Made by a program: the position numbers and the translations under genes. From contig NZ_BCTX01000041.1 of NCBI RefSeq assembly GCF_001590985.1, forward strand, positions 1 to 44,535: a stretch of 44,535 bases of DNA, in the 5' to 3' direction. Positions 1 through 8,913 of this stretch are shown here, one piece after another. The DNA is from Novosphingobium naphthalenivorans NBRC 102051. GTDB taxonomy: Bacteria; Pseudomonadota; Alphaproteobacteria; Sphingomonadales; Sphingomonadaceae. The notes under the pieces are model-generated. The model was not told where the DNA came from. It made no database searches and worked only from the letters and a program-made list of their open reading frames with translations. Every line of letters begins with the position of its first letter. Position 1 is the stretch's first letter.

Positions 1-42
1 GGCGTGACAGGCCGACACTCTAACCAACTGAGCTACACCCGC
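1..42 (-). tRNA. tRNA-Asp(GTC), partial
   Basis: The 5' part of a tRNA-Asp on the minus strand, running off the left edge of the window. All 42 visible bases are identical to the matching part (150-191) of the complete tRNA-Asp next door, and they include the GTC anticodon. It lies 72 bp downstream of that copy without a recognisable promoter of its own, so the two are probably one tandem transcript. Confidence 0.9.
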
Positions 43-114
43 GCAGCAATGTAAGTGGTCAGGTTGACCCTGACCGTCCGCATCCCTTCCGGCTTTCCCG
101 GTAGAGATCCCAAG

Positions 115-191
115 TGGCGCGAGTGACGGGGCTCGAACCCGCGACCTTCGGCGTGACAGGCCGACACTCTAACCAACTGAGCTACACCCGC
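115..191 (-). tRNA. tRNA-Asp(GTC)
   Basis: A complete cloverleaf on the minus strand. The 7-bp acceptor stem (GCGGGTG with CACTCGC, one G-U pair), D arm, anticodon stem TCGGC/GCCGA around loop CTGTCAC (anticodon GTC), T arm with GGTTCGAGCCC and discriminator G are all visible. The CCA end is encoded (115-117). It is the first of two tandem copies. Confidence 0.97.
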
Positions 192-223
192 GTACTTTGC
201 GGTGCGTCCGCTTGGGAGCCGCG

Positions 224-252
224 CCACTAAGCCAGCCTTGGGGGCCTGTCAA
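224..252 (-). promoter_or_regulatory. Promoter of the tRNA-Asp pair
   Basis: On the minus strand TTGACA (247-252) is followed after exactly 17 bp by TAGTGG (224-229) and then CGC. This is a sigma-70 type promoter about 33 bp upstream of the tRNA 5' end. The GGCGC stretch after the -10 recurs at the tRNA-Pro and tRNA-Asn promoters in this window. Confidence 0.65.
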
Positions 253-382
253 CTGCCTTGCCGGGCCCTGATGGATTTTTTGCGGGAGGCCGGTTGGGCA
301 CTGCCGCGATGAAGCTGCGTTAACCATATTTTGGCGACTGTCGGGCCATTCTGCCGGGCGCCCGCGACCGGGCGTTCAGGGG

Positions 383-847
383 ATGAAACCAGTGCATCCG
401 AAGCGAATGATCCCTCTTGCCGCCACCTTGGCGCTGGGCCCGGCCCTTGCATCGTCCGCCTTGGCCCAGGCCCCGGCGGCCGTGGCCACCGACAGCGCTG
501 TTTACGTCGAGCGCATCGAATCGGATGCGAGCCGCCGCCTCGAACCGGCGCGGCAGCTTGCGCCGGGAGACCGGGTCGTCACGGTCGTAAGGTGGTATCG
601 GATGGGCGGAGACGGCGGCTTCGTGATTACCAATCCCCTCCCCGCGTCGCTCGCCTACCAGACCAGCGCCAGCAACGTGCAGGAAGTCTCCGTTGATGGC
701 GGCCGGACCTGGGGCCGTCTGGAAGACCTGCGGATCAATGGCCGCGACGCGACGCCCGAAGACGTCACGCACGTGCGCTGGCGCATCCCCGCCAGCCTTG
801 CAGCACGCGGACGCGGCGAAATCGCTTATGCGGGGATCGTGCGGTAG
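383..847 (+). CDS. Secreted DUF11-like conserved protein
   Basis: A 154-residue protein with a Sec signal peptide (basic start, hydrophobic segment at about residues 9-28, likely cleavage after AQA). The mature part has the sequence style of the DUF11 / conserved-repeat family of cell-surface proteins: a hydrophobic beta-rich domain with a central NPLPASLAY motif and an SVDGGRTWG segment. No catalytic residues can be named, so it is probably a structural or surface-associated periplasmic protein. It is a single gene, convergent with the E2 gene whose stop lies 6 bp away; no terminator hairpin is seen in that gap. Other start codons nearby would lose the signal peptide. The signal is clear; the family call is moderate. 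Confidence 0.7.
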   Translation: MKPVHPKRMIPLAATLALGPALASSALAQAPAAVATDSAVYVERIESDASRRLEPARQLAPGDRVVTVVRWYRMGGDGGFVITNPLPASLAYQTSASNVQEVSVDGGRTWGRLEDLRINGRDATPEDVTHVRWRIPASLAARGRGEIAYAGIVR

Positions 848-853
848 CGCGCC

Positions 854-2185
854 CTACCCCGCGAGAATCAACGCCGGCGCCTCGATCAGATTCTTGAGGT
901 CCTGCGCGAAGCTTGCTGCATCCCAGCCATCGACCACGCGATGGTCACAGCTCATCGAGATGTTCATCAGCTTGCGCTTTTCGACCCGCTCGATGCCACT
1001 GGCATCCTTCACGAACATCGGCCGCTCGACGATGCGATTTGGGCCGATGATCGCGACTTCGGGGCGGTTGATGACCGGCGTCGTCGCAACGCCGCCCATC
1101 GGGCCAAGCGACGTCACCGTGATCGTCGAGCCGGAAAGCTCGCCGGACTTGGCCGATCCGTCCCGTGCGGCAGCAGCAAGACGGGAAATCTCGGCAGCGA
1201 GTTGCCACAGGTTGCGGTCCTGCGCATCGCGGATCACCGGCACCATCAGGCCAGCGGGGGTCTGCGCCGCCATGCCCAGATGCACCGAGCCATAACGCGC
1301 GACCACGCCCGCCTCGTCATCGTAGTGCGCATTGAGCATCGGGTATTTCGGAATCAACTTGCAGATCGCCGTGATCAGGAACGGCAGCATCGTCAGCTTG
1401 GGCCGTTCGCCCCGGCCTTCGTTGAGCTGGCCGCGCAACTCCTCCAGCGCCGTGACGTCATATTCCTCGACATAGGCGAAGTGGGGAATGTTGCGCTTGG
1501 ACGCCGCCATATTTTCGGCGATGCGGCGGCGCAGGCCGATGACGCGGACCTGTTCGTCCCTGCCCCTGTGCCCGGCAGGCTGGAAGCCGCCTGCCGAGTT
1601 ATAGGCCAGAAAGGCATCCAGATCAGCGTGCCGAACGCGGCCATCCTCGGCGGGACGGACTTCTCCGAGATCGATGCCCAGATCAGCAGCGCGCTTACGC
1701 ACCGCCGGGCTGGCCATGACTCTCGCGTGACCGGCCGGCGCGCGCGGTGAAGGTGCCGCTGTTCCGGTAACGGCAGGCACAGGTTCAACCGGGGCTGTCG
1801 GGGACACCGAAACGGGTTCGGGTGCCAAAACCGGCTCCGGCTTTGCTGCGGGCTCTTCGGGCAACGCCGGTTCTTCGACGATCGCGGCAGGTGCGGACTT
1901 CGCAGCTTCACGCCCGGCGTCCCCGTCCACCTGATTTCCTTCGCCCTCTATCTCCAGCACCACCAGCGGCGAGCCGATGGCAATCACATCGCCCGTTTCA
2001 CCGGCGACTTCGAGCACCATGCCCGCCACCGGGCTTTCCATTTCCACGGTAGCCTTGTCGGTCATCATGTCGGCCAGGCGGCCGTCTTCCTCGACCATGT
2101 CGCCGACCTTGACGTGCCAGGCAACGATCTCGGCTTCGGCAATGCCTTCGCCAATGTCGGGCAAGCGGAATGTAAAGCGACCCAT
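854..2185 (-). CDS. bkdB: Branched-chain 2-oxo acid dehydrogenase E2 (lipoamide acyltransferase)
   Basis: The 443-residue acyltransferase core of a 2-oxo acid dehydrogenase complex in the cytoplasm; it passes the acyl group from lipoamide to CoA. The domain order is typical: an N-terminal lipoyl domain (about 1-80) with the lipoyl-lysine K44 in the DKATVEM motif; a Pro/Ala/Glu-rich linker (about 95-150); a peripheral subunit-binding domain (about 157-193) for E1/E3; and the catalytic domain (about 215-443), with DHRVVDG carrying His415 and Asp419. It is the third gene of the operon, starting 4 bp after the E1 beta stop, with GAAGGA as ribosome site. E3 (lipoamide dehydrogenase) is not in the window. 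The branched-chain call rests on the split alpha/beta E1 of bacterial BCKDH type; an acetoin or pyruvate complex is less likely. Confidence 0.9.
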   Translation of the reverse strand: MGRFTFRLPDIGEGIAEAEIVAWHVKVGDMVEEDGRLADMMTDKATVEMESPVAGMVLEVAGETGDVIAIGSPLVVLEIEGEGNQVDGDAGREAAKSAPAAIVEEPALPEEPAAKPEPVLAPEPVSVSPTAPVEPVPAVTGTAAPSPRAPAGHARVMASPAVRKRAADLGIDLGEVRPAEDGRVRHADLDAFLAYNSAGGFQPAGHRGRDEQVRVIGLRRRIAENMAASKRNIPHFAYVEEYDVTALEELRGQLNEGRGERPKLTMLPFLITAICKLIPKYPMLNAHYDDEAGVVARYGSVHLGMAAQTPAGLMVPVIRDAQDRNLWQLAAEISRLAAAARDGSAKSGELSGSTITVTSLGPMGGVATTPVINRPEVAIIGPNRIVERPMFVKDASGIERVEKRKLMNISMSCDHRVVDGWDAASFAQDLKNLIEAPALILAG

Positions 2186-2189
2186 CGGA

Positions 2190-3242
2190 TCAATCCTTCA
2201 TCAGCCGGTCCACCGCCTCGCCAATGCGGACGGGACCGGGGAAATAGGCCCATTCGAGGCTGTGCGGATACGGGGTGTCGAACCCGGTCACACGTTCGAT
2301 GGGGGCTTCAAGGTGGTAGAAGCAGCGTTCCTGCACGAGCGCGACAAGCTCCGCGCCAAAGCCGGAAGTGCGGGTCGCCTCGTGTATCACCAGGCATTTC
2401 CCGGTCTTTTCCACGGACTTTTCCACAGCCTCTATGTCGAGCGGCACCAGCGTACGCAGATCGATGATCTCGGCATCGACGCCCTTGGCTTCCAGCACAG
2501 CTTCGGCAACGTGGACCATGGTGCCGTAGACAAGCACGGTCATGGCCGACCCTTCGCGCACCGTGCGCGCCTTGCCGAGCGGGATCGAATAATAGCCTTC
2601 CGGCACTTTGCCGCCGGGATGGGCTTTCCAGGTCTTCGAAGGGCTATCGTAATTGCCATCGAAAGGGCCGTTGTAGATGCGCTTGGGCTCGAAGAAGATC
2701 ACGGGATCGTTGTCCTCGATCGCGGCGATCAGCAGGCCCTTGGCATCGTGCGGAGTCGAAGGGATCACTGTCTTCAGGCCCGCCACGTGCGTGAACAGCG
2801 CTTCGGGGCTCTGGCTGTGGGTCTGGCCGCCGAAGATACCGCCACCGAAGGGCGAGCGGATCGTGATCGGTGCGATGAACTCGCCCGCCGAACGATAACG
2901 CAGGCGCGCGGCTTCCGAGACGAGCTGATCGAGGCCGGGATAGATATAGTCGGCGAACTGAATCTCGGGCACCGGCCGCAAGCCATAGGCCGCCATCCCG
3001 ACCGCCGCACCAATAATCCCGCATTCGTTGATCGGCGAATCGAATACCCGGTTCTTGCCGAATTTCTTCTGCAGACCGGCCGTCGCACGGAACACACCGC
3101 CGAAATAGCCGACATCCTCGCCCATGATCACGATATCCGGATCGCGCGCCATGGTGATGTCGAGCGCTTCGTTGATCGCCTCGATCATGTTGAGCGACCG
3201 CGTGGGAGCCTCATGGAGGCTGACGGGTTCTTCTTCCAGCAT
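2190..3242 (-). CDS. bkdA2: Branched-chain 2-oxo acid dehydrogenase E1 beta subunit
   Basis: The 350-residue beta subunit of the thiamine-diphosphate-dependent E1, which with E1 alpha decarboxylates the 2-oxo acids of Val, Leu and Ile. Transketolase-like pyrimidine-domain signatures are clear: MGEDVGYFGGVF near the start, SPINECGI, and a C-terminal transketolase domain (VLVYGTMVH onward). The frame stays open to 3527, but the added residues are a shadow of the E1 alpha gene. I chose ATG 3242 because GGAG lies 8 bases before it, overlapping the E1 alpha stop, and because MLEEEPVSL fits the family start. It lies 5 bp after E1 alpha, so the two are likely translationally coupled. Confidence 0.92.
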   Translation of the reverse strand: MLEEEPVSLHEAPTRSLNMIEAINEALDITMARDPDIVIMGEDVGYFGGVFRATAGLQKKFGKNRVFDSPINECGIIGAAVGMAAYGLRPVPEIQFADYIYPGLDQLVSEAARLRYRSAGEFIAPITIRSPFGGGIFGGQTHSQSPEALFTHVAGLKTVIPSTPHDAKGLLIAAIEDNDPVIFFEPKRIYNGPFDGNYDSPSKTWKAHPGGKVPEGYYSIPLGKARTVREGSAMTVLVYGTMVHVAEAVLEAKGVDAEIIDLRTLVPLDIEAVEKSVEKTGKCLVIHEATRTSGFGAELVALVQERCFYHLEAPIERVTGFDTPYPHSLEWAYFPGPVRIGEAVDRLMKD

Positions 3243-3247
3243 CGCCT

Positions 3248-4546
3248 CTACTCCTTCCACTCGGGCCATTTGGTCCGGCGCTCGCGGATGGCCTGATCGG
3301 CCTGCTCGCGAAGGTGCCAGGGCAGTTCCTCGAAGACGTCCTCGAACATCGTGTGGAACGGGTGGTGCAGGCCGTGCCCCAGGATGCCGTTCTTTTCGGC
3401 CTCCTTGGTCGCTGCGCGAACTTCCTCCGCCAGTGTCCGGTCCATCTCGGCATGTTGATCGTCGGACCATTCGCCGAGCGAGACGAGATGATTCTTCAGG
3501 CGCGTGATCGGATCGCCCAGCGGCCATTCCTCGGCCTCACGGGCAGAACGGTAGGCGCTGGGATCGTCCGAAGTGGAATGCCCCTCGGCACGGTAGGTGA
3601 AGTGCTCGATCAGCGTCGGCCCCTTGTTGGCGCGGGCACGGTTGGCCGCCCATTGCATCGCCGCATAGACCGCCAGGGCATCGTTACCGTCGACCCGCAG
3701 CCCGGCAATGCCGTAACCGGCCGCCCGGGCGGCGAACGTCGTGCGTTCGGCCCCGGCGAAACCGGAAAAGCTGGAGATCGCCCACTGGTTGTTGACCACG
3801 TTGAGCACGACCGGCGCGTTGTACACCGCGGCAAAAGTCATCGCCGCGTGGAAGTCGCCTTCCGCGCTCGATCCCTCGCCGATGAAGCTAGTGGCGATGC
3901 GGGTATCGCCCTTGATCGCGCTGGCCATGGCCCAGCCCACCGCTTGCGGGAACTGCGTGGCGAGATTGCCCGATATGGTGAAAAAGCCGTAGTCCTTCGC
4001 CGAATACATGATCGGCAACTGGCGGCCTTTCAGACGGTCCGCGCGGTTCGAGTAGATCTGGTTGATCATCTCGACCAGCGGATAGCCGCGCGAGATCAGG
4101 ATGCCCTGCTGCCGGTAGCTGGGGAACACCATGTCGTCCTCGGCCAGGGCGAAGGCGCAGGCGATCGAAATCGCCTCCTCGCCGGTGGACTTCATGTAGA
4201 AACTGGTCTTGCCCTGCCGCTGGCCGCGATACATGCGATCATCGAAAGCGCGGGTCAGCGCCATCATGCGCAGGATGCGGCGCAGCGTCTCGGGATCGAG
4301 ATGGGGATTCCACGCGCCGACAGCGCGGCCATCATCGCCCAGAACGCGGATCAGATCGGTCGTCAAAGGCCAAGTTTCACGGGCCTCGCACGCTTCGTCA
4401 GGGCGCGCGACCATGCCGGCTGGCGGTATGACCAGATGCGAATAATCGACCGTATCGCCGGGCCGGTAACGCGGCTCGGGGACATAGAATTCAAGCGGCG
4501 GCAGATTGCCCCGCGGCTTACCTGATCGGACCGGACCTTCGGCCAT
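3248..4546 (-). CDS. bkdA1: Branched-chain 2-oxo acid dehydrogenase E1 alpha subunit
   Basis: The alpha subunit (432 residues from this start) of the thiamine-diphosphate-dependent 2-oxo acid decarboxylase. The thiamine-diphosphate/Mg-binding motif GEGSSAEGDFH...NNQW is complete. Further conserved blocks are MYRGQRQGK, STGEEAI, PSYRQQG and YRAEGHSTSDDPSAY; the last is the usual phosphorylation-loop segment. The frame has an ATG at 4564, but the ATG at 4546 has a strong Shine-Dalgarno GGAGAGGA four bases upstream and is preferred. It is the first gene of the E1 alpha-E1 beta-E2 operon and is read from the promoter at 4611-4638. Confidence 0.93.
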   Translation of the reverse strand: MAEGPVRSGKPRGNLPPLEFYVPEPRYRPGDTVDYSHLVIPPAGMVARPDEACEARETWPLTTDLIRVLGDDGRAVGAWNPHLDPETLRRILRMMALTRAFDDRMYRGQRQGKTSFYMKSTGEEAISIACAFALAEDDMVFPSYRQQGILISRGYPLVEMINQIYSNRADRLKGRQLPIMYSAKDYGFFTISGNLATQFPQAVGWAMASAIKGDTRIATSFIGEGSSAEGDFHAAMTFAAVYNAPVVLNVVNNQWAISSFSGFAGAERTTFAARAAGYGIAGLRVDGNDALAVYAAMQWAANRARANKGPTLIEHFTYRAEGHSTSDDPSAYRSAREAEEWPLGDPITRLKNHLVSLGEWSDDQHAEMDRTLAEEVRAATKEAEKNGILGHGLHHPFHTMFEDVFEELPWHLREQADQAIRERRTKWPEWKE

Positions 4547-4878
4547 TTTATCCTCTCCCGCCATAGTCGGGCCGCGAGAATCCTGAGCATCAAAATTCTA
4601 CGGTTAAGTCATAATATTACTCAACGCCGTAATGTCAATCATGCGTGGCTTGGCGTGAGCACCGCACTCCTGCACGCTCTCAAAACGCCTGGCGGCTGGC
4701 AAAGTTCATGACGCAGGCTCCAAAATAGCGATGCCCACGCGCGCCCTTTAGCGGCGGCAAACAGGTGCTCCACCGCAAGCCCGTTCCGCAATCGCGCAGG
4801 ACACGCCCGAAGAAGTAAAATTAGGCAGCAGCGATGAAAACCGCCGGTCCCTCGGCCACGCGCGGCGCAAGAAAGTGG
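4547..4878. other. Intergenic region between bkdA1 and thyA
   Basis: 332 bp without a supportable gene. It holds the bkd promoter at its left side. Between 4640 and 4878, downstream of thyA on the minus strand, I see no clear terminator hairpin, tRNA or repeat. Confidence 0.6.
4611..4638 (-). promoter_or_regulatory. Likely promoter of the bkd operon
   Basis: On the minus strand TTGACA (4633-4638) and TATTAT (4611-4616) are separated by 16 bp, in an AT-rich patch unlike its surroundings. The predicted start lies about 55 bases before the preferred bkdA1 ATG. No regulator gene or obvious operator lies next to it. Confidence 0.6.
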
Positions 4879-5814
4879 CTATACGGCCACCGGCGCGGCG
4901 ATATGCGCGTGAGGCTCGTAATCCAGCACTTCGAAGTCCTCGATCCGGTAGTCGAAGATCGAATCCGGCCGGCGGCCGATCTTCAACAGCGGACGGCCGC
5001 GCGGCGTGCGGGCAAGCTGTTCGTGCACCAGATGCTCGTGATTGAGATAGACATGCGCGTCGCCCGCGCTCCAGACGAGTTCGCCGGGCTCAAGATCGCA
5101 TTGCTGCGCCAGCATCCGCAGCAGCATCGCCGCCGAAAAGGCATTGAAGGCGAATCCCAGCCCCAGATCGCAGGAACGCTGCCACAACATGCCCGACAGC
5201 CGGCCGCCCGCGACATGATACTGATAGGTCATATGGCACGGCGGCAAGGCCATGCCGCCCAGTTCGGCGACATTCCACCCCGTGAACAGGAGGCGGCGCG
5301 AGGTAGGGTTGTGCCGGATGTCATGCACCAGCTGCGCGATCTGGTTGACCGGCTGCCCCTTGCGGAACAGGCCATCGCCCACCGGCTCGTAAGTGTCCCA
5401 GCTTACCCATTGCTTGCCGTAAACGGGACCAAGATCGCCCCAGGCCTGGGCAAACGCATCATCCTCCAGAACCCGTGCCTCGAAGGTATCGCGGTCGATG
5501 TCCTCGCCCGTTTCCCGGCGAAAGCGGTCCAGCGGCCAGTCAGTCCAGATATGCACTTTCTGGCGGACGAGTTCGCGGATGTTGGTATCGCCGGTCAGGA
5601 ACCACAGCATCTCGCGCGCGGCGGTCTTCCAGGCGACGCGCTTGGTGGTAAGCAGCGGCACGGAGTCGCCGGACAGATCGAAACGCATACTCGGCCCGAA
5701 CAGCGAACGAGTACCGACTCCCGTGCGGTCGCGCCTTTCGTCGCCATGCTCCCAAACCTCCCGCAGCAGATCGAGATACTGGTGTTCAAAGTGCGATGCG
5801 GATGCGGACGGCAT
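4879..5814 (-). CDS. thyA: Thymidylate synthase
   Basis: 311 residues. It converts dUMP to dTMP using methylene-tetrahydrofolate, in the cytoplasm. The family blocks are all present: DRTGVGT (phosphate-binding Arg), TTKRV, the WGDLGPVYGKQW block, RRLLFTGWN, the nucleophile Cys193 in LPPCHMTYQ, QRSCDLGLGFAFN and GDAHVYLNH. The length is slightly above the 264 residues of the short enzyme because of an insertion around 90-120 (the RETGEDIDRDTFEARVLED region), as in many alphaproteobacterial enzymes. It is a single gene; dihydrofolate reductase, a frequent partner, is not adjacent. Confidence 0.97.
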   Translation of the reverse strand: MPSASASHFEHQYLDLLREVWEHGDERRDRTGVGTRSLFGPSMRFDLSGDSVPLLTTKRVAWKTAAREMLWFLTGDTNIRELVRQKVHIWTDWPLDRFRRETGEDIDRDTFEARVLEDDAFAQAWGDLGPVYGKQWVSWDTYEPVGDGLFRKGQPVNQIAQLVHDIRHNPTSRRLLFTGWNVAELGGMALPPCHMTYQYHVAGGRLSGMLWQRSCDLGLGFAFNAFSAAMLLRMLAQQCDLEPGELVWSAGDAHVYLNHEHLVHEQLARTPRGRPLLKIGRRPDSIFDYRIEDFEVLDYEPHAHIAAPVAV

Positions 5815-6115
5815 GGACTTCCCCTGTCTGTGCCCCGGTCCTACCGCCGCATCGGGGGGAGCGGAAGAGACAGCCCGCTTTCATCCACGCTCCAAAGGCT
5901 GCGTTTGCCCGCCTGCTTTCGAACGCGGCTGCAAACATACCTGTAACCGCCGAGAATTTCCGTCTTTTCCGCCATCGCATGGACATCTCCGGATCGCCGG
6001 CATCCGCAACGGAACGCCGCTCTGCATAAAAAGCATAAACGCCTCTTGCCACCGCCGGAATCGCTCTCTATAGGCGCGCTCCTGCCTCGGGCCGCTTTAA
6101 CGCGGAACGATCGGT
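5815..6115. other. Intergenic region upstream of thyA and tRNA-Pro
   Basis: About 300 bp between two divergently read genes. The right part holds the tRNA-Pro promoter. Open frames here are short, compositionally poor and overlap each other, so I call none of them genes. A thyA promoter must lie here, but I cannot place it with confidence. Confidence 0.5.
6046..6074 (+). promoter_or_regulatory. Promoter of tRNA-Pro
   Basis: TTGCCA (6046-6051), 17 bp, TATAGG (6069-6074), then CGC. It sits 41 bp before the tRNA 5' end. The layout is the same as at the tRNA-Asn promoter, including the bases TATAGGCGC. Confidence 0.65.
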
Positions 6116-6192
6116 CGGGGAGTAGCTCAGCCTGGTAGAGCACTGTCTTCGGGAGGCAGGGGCCGGAGGTTCGAATCCTCTCTCCCCGACCA
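6116..6192 (+). tRNA. tRNA-Pro(CGG)
   Basis: A full cloverleaf: acceptor stem CGGGGAG with CTCCCCG, D arm AGCTCAGCCTGGTAGAGCA, anticodon stem CTGTC/GGCAG around loop TTCGGGA (anticodon CGG, G37), T arm GGAGGTTCGAATCCTC, discriminator A, encoded CCA. C at position 1 and G at 37 are usual for tRNA-Pro. It reads the codon CCG. Confidence 0.95.
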
Positions 6193-6271
6193 TTTCATTT
6201 CAAAAATTTGCATAAGAACCATATGCCGCGCGGCCTAGCCGCAGCGGCCGGTTCGGCGCGTCTGCGCTTCG

Positions 6272-8329
6272 TCAGCCGCCGCGAAGAAGCTGCACACCCC
6301 AGTCACGCTCGAACAGGTAGAGCAGCAATCGCGCGGCTTCTCCCCGCGAGCCCGACAGGCCGCCGTCGCGTTCGATCAGCAGCCGGGCATCGTCATGCGC
6401 CAGCGGCAGCAGCTTCTGGATCTGCTCAAGGCTGGCGATGCGGAACGGCGTATCGCCCGACTGACGGGTGCCCAGCAGTTCGCCGCCACCGCGCAGTTCC
6501 AGATCCTCTTCCGCGAGCCGGAACCCGTCCTGCGTCTCGCGCATCAACGCAAGGCGCTGCTTGGCCGTTTCCGACAAGGCCTGCCCGCGCAGCAGCAGGC
6601 AGGTCGATTTCTCGCTGCCGCGCCCTACGCGTCCCCGAAGCTGATGGAGCTGGGCCAGACCGAAGCGTTCGGCCTGCTCGATCACCATCAGCGTCGCATT
6701 GGGCACGTCCACGCCGACTTCGATAACCGTCGTCGCCACCAGCAATTTCGCCTCGCCCACCGCGAACCGTTCCATCGCCGCATCCTTGGCCTCGGGGCGA
6801 AGCTGGCCGTGGACCAGCACGACATCCTCGCCGAAACGCTCCTTCAGTGTCGCATAACGCGCCTCGGCCGCGGCGAGATCGTCGGTCTCGCTTTCCCGCA
6901 CCATCGGGCAGACCCAGTAGGCCTGCTGCCCGGTTTCGAAATGCCGCGCCAGCGCGCCGACGACATCGCCCATCCGCTCCACCGAGACCACGCGGGTATC
7001 GATCGCCTGGCGGCCGGGCGGCAGTTCGTCCAGCTTCGACACGTCCATTTCGCCATATTGCGCCAGCGTCAACGTACGCGGGATCGGGGTCGCGGTCATG
7101 GCCAGCGTGTGCGGGGTGCGGCGGCCCTTGCGCGCCAGCATCAGCCGCTGGCCGACGCCGAACCGGTGCTGCTCATCGATCACCACCAGAGCGAGGTTCC
7201 GGTATTCCACCGCATCCTGAAAGATCGCATGGGTGCCCACCACGATCCGGATCGAGCCATCGACCAGCCCCATCAGGATGGCTTCACGCGCCCTGCCCTT
7301 GTCGCGCCCGGTCAGCAGCGCGATCTCGACCCCGGTCCCTTCGAGCATCTTGCGCAGAGTCTCGAAATGCTGCCGCGCGAGGATTTCGGTCGGCGCCAGC
7401 ATCGCTGCCTGCGCTCCCGCCTCCACCGCGATCAGCATCGCCGAGAGCGCGACAACGGTCTTGCCCGCGCCGACATCGCCCTGCAGCAGCCGCAGCATCG
7501 GCGCAGCTTGCGCCATGTCGCTCTCGATCTCGCCGATCGAGCGCTTCTGCGCGCCGGTCAGCGCGAAGGGCAACCGCAGCTTGCCGCGCAGCGAACCATC
7601 TCCGCTCAGCGGCGTGCCGCGCTGCGAGCGGTTGCTCTGCCGCACCAGCATCAGCGCCAGAGCATTGGCCAGCAGTTCGTCGTAGGCCAGCCGGTCGCGC
7701 GCCGCCGCATCCGGCCCCTTGTGCGCCTCGCGCAGCGCGGCCTGCCAGGCGGGCCAGTCCGTTCGCGCCAGCAGGCCCGGCTCGATCCATTCGGGAAGAT
7801 CCGGCAAGACCTTGAGCGCCTGGGCGGCGAGCCCGGCCACACGCCCCTGTGTCAGTCCTTCCGAGAGCGGATAGACGGCCTCGCGCAATTGGCCGAGCGG
7901 CGCGGACGCGCTTTCCGAGACATGTTCGGGATGCACGATCTGCAGCATCTGCCCGTACTGGTCGAGCCGCCCTGCCACCCAGCGCGTTTCGCCGACGGGA
8001 AGCTGTTTCCGCGCGGTGTAGGAGGCGCGGCCGAAATAGGTCAGCGTGCAGACATTGCCGATCGCGTCTTCCGCCAGCACCCGGAATGGCCCCCGCCCCG
8101 ACGAGGCGCGATGCTCGCGCACGGTCAGGGCAACGATGACATTCTCGCCCACGCCCGCCTCGTCGAGGTTCGTGACCGCCCGCCGCTCCACGAAACGGTC
8201 GGGCAAGTGATAGGCCACGTCCTTGATCCGGGTCAGCCCCAGCTTTTCCAGCGGGCGCCGCAACTTGGGCCCGACACCTTCGAGCGCATCGACTTCGACG
8301 AACAGGGAATTGAGCGCTTCGGGCCGCAT
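6272..8329 (-). CDS. recG: ATP-dependent DNA helicase RecG
   Basis: 685 residues. A superfamily 2 helicase that remodels stalled forks and branch-migrates Holliday junctions. The N-terminal wedge/OB domain (about 1-170) is followed by the motor domains: Walker A GDVGAGKT (284-291), the DEQH box in VVIDEQHRFG, the TATPIPRTL motif, and the C-terminal helicase half with VEVGVDVPNA and [12 protein letters not shown]. The length is normal (about 690). The start gives MRPEALNSLF, matching family N termini. It is divergent from the host-attachment gene. RecG next to sdhE and near mfd is an alphaproteobacterial arrangement, here split by the arsenic-type cassette. Confidence 0.97.
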   Translation of the reverse strand: MRPEALNSLFVEVDALEGVGPKLRRPLEKLGLTRIKDVAYHLPDRFVERRAVTNLDEAGVGENVIVALTVREHRASSGRGPFRVLAEDAIGNVCTLTYFGRASYTARKQLPVGETRWVAGRLDQYGQMLQIVHPEHVSESASAPLGQLREAVYPLSEGLTQGRVAGLAAQALKVLPDLPEWIEPGLLARTDWPAWQAALREAHKGPDAAARDRLAYDELLANALALMLVRQSNRSQRGTPLSGDGSLRGKLRLPFALTGAQKRSIGEIESDMAQAAPMLRLLQGDVGAGKTVVALSAMLIAVEAGAQAAMLAPTEILARQHFETLRKMLEGTGVEIALLTGRDKGRAREAILMGLVDGSIRIVVGTHAIFQDAVEYRNLALVVIDEQHRFGVGQRLMLARKGRRTPHTLAMTATPIPRTLTLAQYGEMDVSKLDELPPGRQAIDTRVVSVERMGDVVGALARHFETGQQAYWVCPMVRESETDDLAAAEARYATLKERFGEDVVLVHGQLRPEAKDAAMERFAVGEAKLLVATTVIEVGVDVPNATLMVIEQAERFGLAQLHQLRGRVGRGSEKSTCLLLRGQALSETAKQRLALMRETQDGFRLAEEDLELRGGGELLGTRQSGDTPFRIASLEQIQKLLPLAHDDARLLIERDGGLSGSRGEAARLLLYLFERDWGVQLLRGG

Positions 8330-8433
8330 GCCCGCCTCATAGCGCGTGGCGTGCCATTTTCACCAGAGCCCGCCATTATTCCTTGTCCAAAGTTTCCGCT
8401 AACTGGTAGAATTCGGGCAAAGAGGAGGAAGCC

Positions 8434-8859
8434 ATGCTGTTACCACACGGAACGCTCTTTGCCGTCGTCGACGGGGAACACTTCGAACTCTACCGCAACG
8501 CCGGAACCGAAGCCGCGCCGGACCTTGCCGCGATCGAAGTCCCCACCTTGGAATTGACCGACTACAGCTCGGGCGGTCAGGACCATGACAAGGTTTCCCG
8601 CCTCCAGCTTGGGGGCCCCATCGGACGCCTCGAAAAGCTGGAAGAGGCCGCGCACGCCTCGGCCGTGGCGCATTGGCTCAATTCCGAAGTGCTCGCCCAC
8701 CGGATCGAGAAACTCGTGATCATCGCCGATCCCCGCACGTTGGGCGAGATGCGCCGCCACTACCACGGCAAGCTGGAAGAAGCACTGATCGGCGAACTGA
8801 CCAAGACTCTCACCGGCCGCAAGCCCGACGAGATCGTCGAGGCCCTGCGCGCCCACTAG
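8434..8859 (+). CDS. Host-attachment-family protein
   Basis: 141 residues. It fits the Host_attach family (proteins first described as required for plant-cell attachment in Agrobacterium): MLLPHGTLFAVVDGEHFELYRN at the start, a central charged segment, HWLNSEVLAHRIEKLVIIADPRTLG, and the conserved end LTKTLTGRKPDEIVEAL. No signal peptide or membrane segment is present, so it is cytosolic; the molecular function is not established. A strong Shine-Dalgarno GAGGA lies 8 bases upstream of the ATG. It diverges from recG and lies upstream of sdhE on the same strand. Confidence 0.85.
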   Translation: MLLPHGTLFAVVDGEHFELYRNAGTEAAPDLAAIEVPTLELTDYSSGGQDHDKVSRLQLGGPIGRLEKLEEAAHASAVAHWLNSEVLAHRIEKLVIIADPRTLGEMRRHYHGKLEEALIGELTKTLTGRKPDEIVEALRAH

Positions 8860-8913
8860 GGCCAGCCCTCACAAGTCTTGCCCATGGCCGCGCCGTGGCG
8901 TATCGGCGCGGCC

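Noticed and set aside
3243..3527. N-terminal extension of E1 beta
   Set aside because: It lies antisense-free but in another frame of the E1 alpha gene, with shadow-like composition; a good ribosome site supports the 3242 start.
6395..8557. Long open frame antisense to recG (720 codons), and similar long frames opposite mfd, the transfer genes and the bkd genes
   Set aside because: High-GC DNA gives long antisense frames; these have biased Arg/Ala/His composition and no domains, while the opposite strand holds complete known proteins.
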